NCBI GenBank assembly: GCA_945910005.1
Contig: OX246749.1
Coordinates: 17,184,136 to 17,248,135, forward strand
DNA length: 64,000 nucleotides
Direction: 5' to 3'
Origin: Isoperla grammatica
Taxonomy: Eukaryota; Arthropoda; Insecta; Plecoptera; Perlodidae
The notes beneath the pieces are model-generated. The model made no database searches. It saw nothing but the letters and a program-made list of their open reading frames with translations, and was not told the DNA's origin. Every line of letters starts with the position of its first letter. Positions within the stretch are counted from its first letter, which is position 1. Positions 60,185-64,000 of the stretch are shown in pieces. Position numbers and translations under genes: made by a program.

Positions 60185-63100
60185 AGCAACAAGTCCACAC
60201 TCCAAAGAGACACAACAGCACAGGTAGGTCATAGGTCACCCATCACCATGGCCACTTGAAGCAACAAGTCCACACTCCAAAGAGACACAACAGCACAGGT
60301 AGGTCGTAGGTCACCCATCACCATGGCCACTTCAAGCAACAAGTCCACACTCCAAAGAGACACAACAGCACAGGTAGGTCGTAGGTCACCCATCACCATG
60401 GCCACTTCAAGCAACAAGTCCACACTCCAAAGAGACACAACAGCACAGGTAGGTCATAGGTCACCCATCACCATGGCCACTTCAAGCAACAAGTCCACAC
60501 TCCAAAGAGACACAACAGCACAGGTAGGTCATAGGTCACCCATCACCATGGCCACTTCAAGCAACAAGTCCACACTCCAAAGAGACACAACAGCACAGGT
60601 AGGTCGTAGGTCACCCATCACCATGGCCACTTCAAGCAACAAGTCCACACTCCAAAGAGACACAACAGCACAGGTAGGTCGTAGGTCACCCATCACCATG
60701 GCCACTTCAAGCAACAAGTCCACACTCCAAAGAGACACAACAGCACAGGTAGGTCATAGGTCACCCATCACCATGGCCACTTCAAGCAACAAGTCCACAC
60801 TCCAAAGAGACACAACAGCACAGGTAGGTCATAGGTCACCCATCACCATGGCCACTTCAAGCAACAAGTCCACACTCCAAAGAGACACAACAGCACAGGT
60901 AGGTCATAGGTCACCCATCACCATGGCCACTTCAAGCAACAAGTCCACACTCCAAAGAGACACAACAGCACAGGTAGGTCATAGGTCACCCATCACCGTG
61001 GCCACTTCAAGCAACAAGTCCACACTCCAAAGAGACACAACAGCACAGGTAGGTCGTAGGTCACCCATCACCATGGCCACTTCAAGCAACAAGTCCACAC
61101 TCCAAAGAGACACAACAGCACAGGTAGGTCATAGGTCACCCATCACCATGGCCACTTCAAGCAACAAGTCCACACTCCAAAGAGACACAACAGCACAGGT
61201 AGGTCGTAGGTCACCCATCACCATGGCCACTTCAAGCAACAAGTCCACACTCCAAAGAGACACAACAGCACAGGTAGGTCGTAGGTCACCCATCACCATG
61301 GCCACTTCAAGCAACAAGTCCACACTCCAAAGAGACACAACAGCACAGGTAGGTCATAGGTCACCCATCACCATGGCCACTTCAAGCAACAAGTCCACAC
61401 TCCAAAGAGACACAACAGCACAGGTAGGTCATAGGTCACCCATCACCATGGCCACTTCAAGCAACAAGTCCACACTCCAAAGAGACACAACAGCACAGGT
61501 AGGTCGTAGGTCACCCATCACCATGGCCACTTCAAGCAACAAGTCCACACTCCAAAGAGACACAACAGCACAGGTAGGTCATAGGTCACCCATCACCATG
61601 GCCACTTCAAGCAACAAGTCCACACTCCAAAGAGACACAACAGCACAGGTAGGTCATAGGTCACCCATCACCATGGCCACTTCAAGCAACAAGTCCACAC
61701 TCCAAAGAGACACAACAGCACAGGTAGGTCGTAGGTCACCCATCACCATGGCCACTTCAAGCAACAAGTCCACACTCCAAAGAGACACAACAGCACAGGT
61801 AGGTCGTAGGTCACCCATCACCATGGCCACTTCAAGCAACAAGTCCACACTCCAAAGAGACACAACAGCACAGGTAGGTCGTAGGTCACCCATCACCATG
61901 GCCACTTCAAGCAACAAGTCCACACTCCAAAGAGACACAACAGCACAGGTAGGTCATAGGTCACCCATCACCATGGCCACTTCAAGCAACAAGTCCACAC
62001 TCCAAAGAGACACAACAGCACAGGTAGGTCATAGGTCACCCATCACCATGGCCACTTCAAGCAACAAGTCCACACTCCAAAGAGACACAACAGCACAGGT
62101 AGGTCGTAGGTCACCCATCACCATGGCCACTTGAAGCAACAAGTCCACACTCCAAAGAGACACAACAGCACAGGTAGGTCGTAGGTCACCCATCACCATG
62201 GCCACTTCAAGCAACAAGTCCACACTCCAAAGAGACACAACAGCACAGGTAGGTCGTAGGTCACCCATCACCATGGCCACTTCAAGCAACAAGTCCACAC
62301 TCCAAAGAGACACAACAGCACAGGTAGGTCGTAGGTCACCCATCACCATGGCCACTTCAAGCAACAAGTCCACACTCCAAAGAGACACAACAGCACAGGT
62401 AGGTCGTAGGTCACCCATCACCATGGCCACTTCAAGCAACAAGTCCACACTCCAAAGAGACACAACAGCACAGGTAGGTCATAGGTCACCCATCACCATG
62501 GCCACTTCAAGCAACAAGTCCACACTCCAAAGAGACACAACAGCACAGGTAGGTCGTAGGTCACCCATCACCATGGCCACTTCAAGCAACAAGTCCACAC
62601 TCCAAAGAGACACAACAGCACAGGTAGGTCGTAGGTCACCCATCACCATGGCCACTTCAAGCAACAAGTCCACACTCCAAAGAGACACAACAGCACAGGT
62701 AGGTCGTAGGTCACCCATCACCATGGCCACTTGAAGCAACAAGTCCACACTCCAAAGAGACACAACAGCACAGGTAGGTCGTAGGTCACCCATCACCATG
62801 GCCACTTCAAGCAACAAGTCCACACTCCAAAGAGACACAACAGCACAGGTAGGTCGTAGGTCACCCATCACCATGGCCACTTGAAGCAACAAGTCCACAC
62901 TCCAAAGAGACACAACAGCACAGGTAGGTCGTAGGTCGCCCATCACCATGGCCACTTCAAGCAACAAGTCCACACTCCAAAGAGACACAACAGCACAGGT
63001 AGGTCGTAGGTCACCCATCACCATGGCCACTTCAAGCAACAAGTCCACACTCCAAAGAGACACAACAGCACAGGTAGGTCGTAGGTCACCCATCACCATG

Positions 63101-64000
63101 GCCACTTCAAGCAACAAGTCCACACTCCAAAGAGACACAACAGCACAGGTAGGTCGTAGGTCACCCATCACCATGGCCACTTCAAGCAACAAGTCCACAC
63201 TCCAAAGAGACACAACAGCACAGGTAGGTCGTAGGTCGCCCATCACCATGGCCACTTCAAGCAACAAGTCCACACTCCAAAGAGACACAACAGCACAGGT
63301 AGGTCGTAGGTCACCCATCACCATGGCCACTTCAAGCAACAAGTCCACACTCCAAAGAGACACAACAGCACAGGTAGGTCGTAGGTCGCCCACCACCATG
63401 GCCACTTCAAGCAACAAGTCCACACTCCAAAGAGACACAACAGCACAGGTAGGTCGTAGGTCACCCATCACCATGGCCACTTCAAGCAACAAGTCCACAC
63501 TCCAAAGAGACACAACAGCACAGGTAGGTCGTAGGTCACCCATCACCATGGCCACTTCAAGCAACAAGTCCACACTCCAAAGAGACACAACAGCACAGGT
63601 AGGTCGTAGGTCACCCATCACCATGGCCACTTCAAGCAACAAGTCCACACTCCAAAGAGACACAACAGCACAGGTAGGTCGTAGGTCACCCATCACCATG
63701 GCCACTTCAAGCAACAAGTCCACACTCCAAAGAGACACAACAGCACAGGTAGGTCGTAGGTCACCCATCACCATGGCCACTTCAAGCAACAAGTCCACAC
63801 TCCAAAGAGACACAACAGCACAGGTAGGTCATAGGTCACCCATCACCATGGCCACTTCAAGCAACAAGTCCACACTCCAAAGAGACACAACAGCACAGGT
63901 AGGTCATAGGTCACCCATCACCATGGCCACTTCAAGCAACAAGTCCACACTCCAAAGAGACACAACAGCACAGGTAGGTCGTAGGTCACCCATCACCATG
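59331..64000 (+). repeat. 75-bp minisatellite, at least 62 copies, runs off the window
   Basis: The unit is TCACCCATCACCATGGCCAC + TTCAAGCAACAAGTCCACAC + TCCAAAGAGACACAACAGCA + CAGGTAGGTCGTAGG. Strict 75-bp spacing holds from 59331 to the end. The main variant is GTCGTAGG/GTCATAGG (CpG to CpA). TTCAAGC becomes TTGAAGC in five units (about 60183, 60258, 62133, 62733, 62883), creating stops in the + frame. Rare variants include CACCGTGG at 61000 and GTCGCCC near 62936, 63236 and 63386. Long open frames on both strands are consequences of the 3n unit length. Confidence 0.97.

Noticed and set aside
59191..63813. Minus-strand frames of up to 444 codons reading SLWSVDLLLEVAMVMGDL repeats
   Set aside because: Antisense of the 75-bp array; open only because the unit length is a multiple of three and lacks stops on that strand. 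No start context or unique domain.

Overview
This is a repeat-dense eukaryotic window, almost certainly from an insect. The only confident protein-coding genes are multi-exon C-type lectins of the hemolymph lipopolysaccharide-binding (LPSBP-like) type. They have GT-AG introns with conserved phases and arthropod-style TATA plus TCAGT core promoters, set among LINEs, tRNA-derived SINEs, MITEs and an LTR retrotransposon. There are no operons, ribosome binding sites or CRISPR arrays. The species cannot be fixed from sequence alone. LPSBP-like lectin expansions in a large repeat-rich genome would fit a hemimetabolous insect, such as a cockroach relative or a hemipteran.

Layout. At 1-3.7 kb the sequence is AT-rich and holds a foldback element with internal tandem repeats and an old SINE. 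At 3.7-9.8 kb lies an 80-bp satellite built from two 40-bp halves. At 9.8-12.35 kb a series of decayed promoter-plus-leader modules carries two related small unknown proteins; the satellite looks like an amplified piece of these modules. At 12.4-23.4 kb there are dispersed repeats, a LINE 3' end, a hAT-type MITE with an 8-bp target duplication, a 17-copy 71-bp array, and a broken minus-strand LINE split by a MITE. At 23.65-26.75 kb there are four (ATCT)n arrays separated by copies of a retroposon 3' end.

The lectin locus runs from about 27.6 to 50.7 kb or beyond, all on the + strand. Lectin A (27.6-28.66 kb) lacks its first exons and has a 1-nt frame problem. A young LTR element with two 290-bp LTRs (29.1-33.05 kb) sits between A and B. 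Lectin B (34.3-46.6 kb) has every exon, but its second exon has been amplified to about 60 tandem copies of 154 bp, each copy a 136-nt exon plus an 18-nt GT...AG spacer. The coding end of its last exon is also duplicated five times. Lectin C (48.35-50.69 kb) has exons 1-3, with a phase mismatch at exon 1 and no visible last exon.

From 50.7 to 59.2 kb there are SINE-like fragments, a three-copy repeat of about 967 bp, and an AGGCCT-rich tract. From 59.2 kb to the window end, a signal-peptide-bearing reading frame enters a 75-bp (25-codon) array that runs off the edge.

The most striking observation is the exon-2 array of lectin B. Because the exon is 136 nt (3n+1), a transcript stays in frame only if exactly one copy is included. 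This arrangement is formally like mutually exclusive exon clusters, but it could equally be a minisatellite that has engulfed and disabled the gene. All array lengths depend on the assembly.
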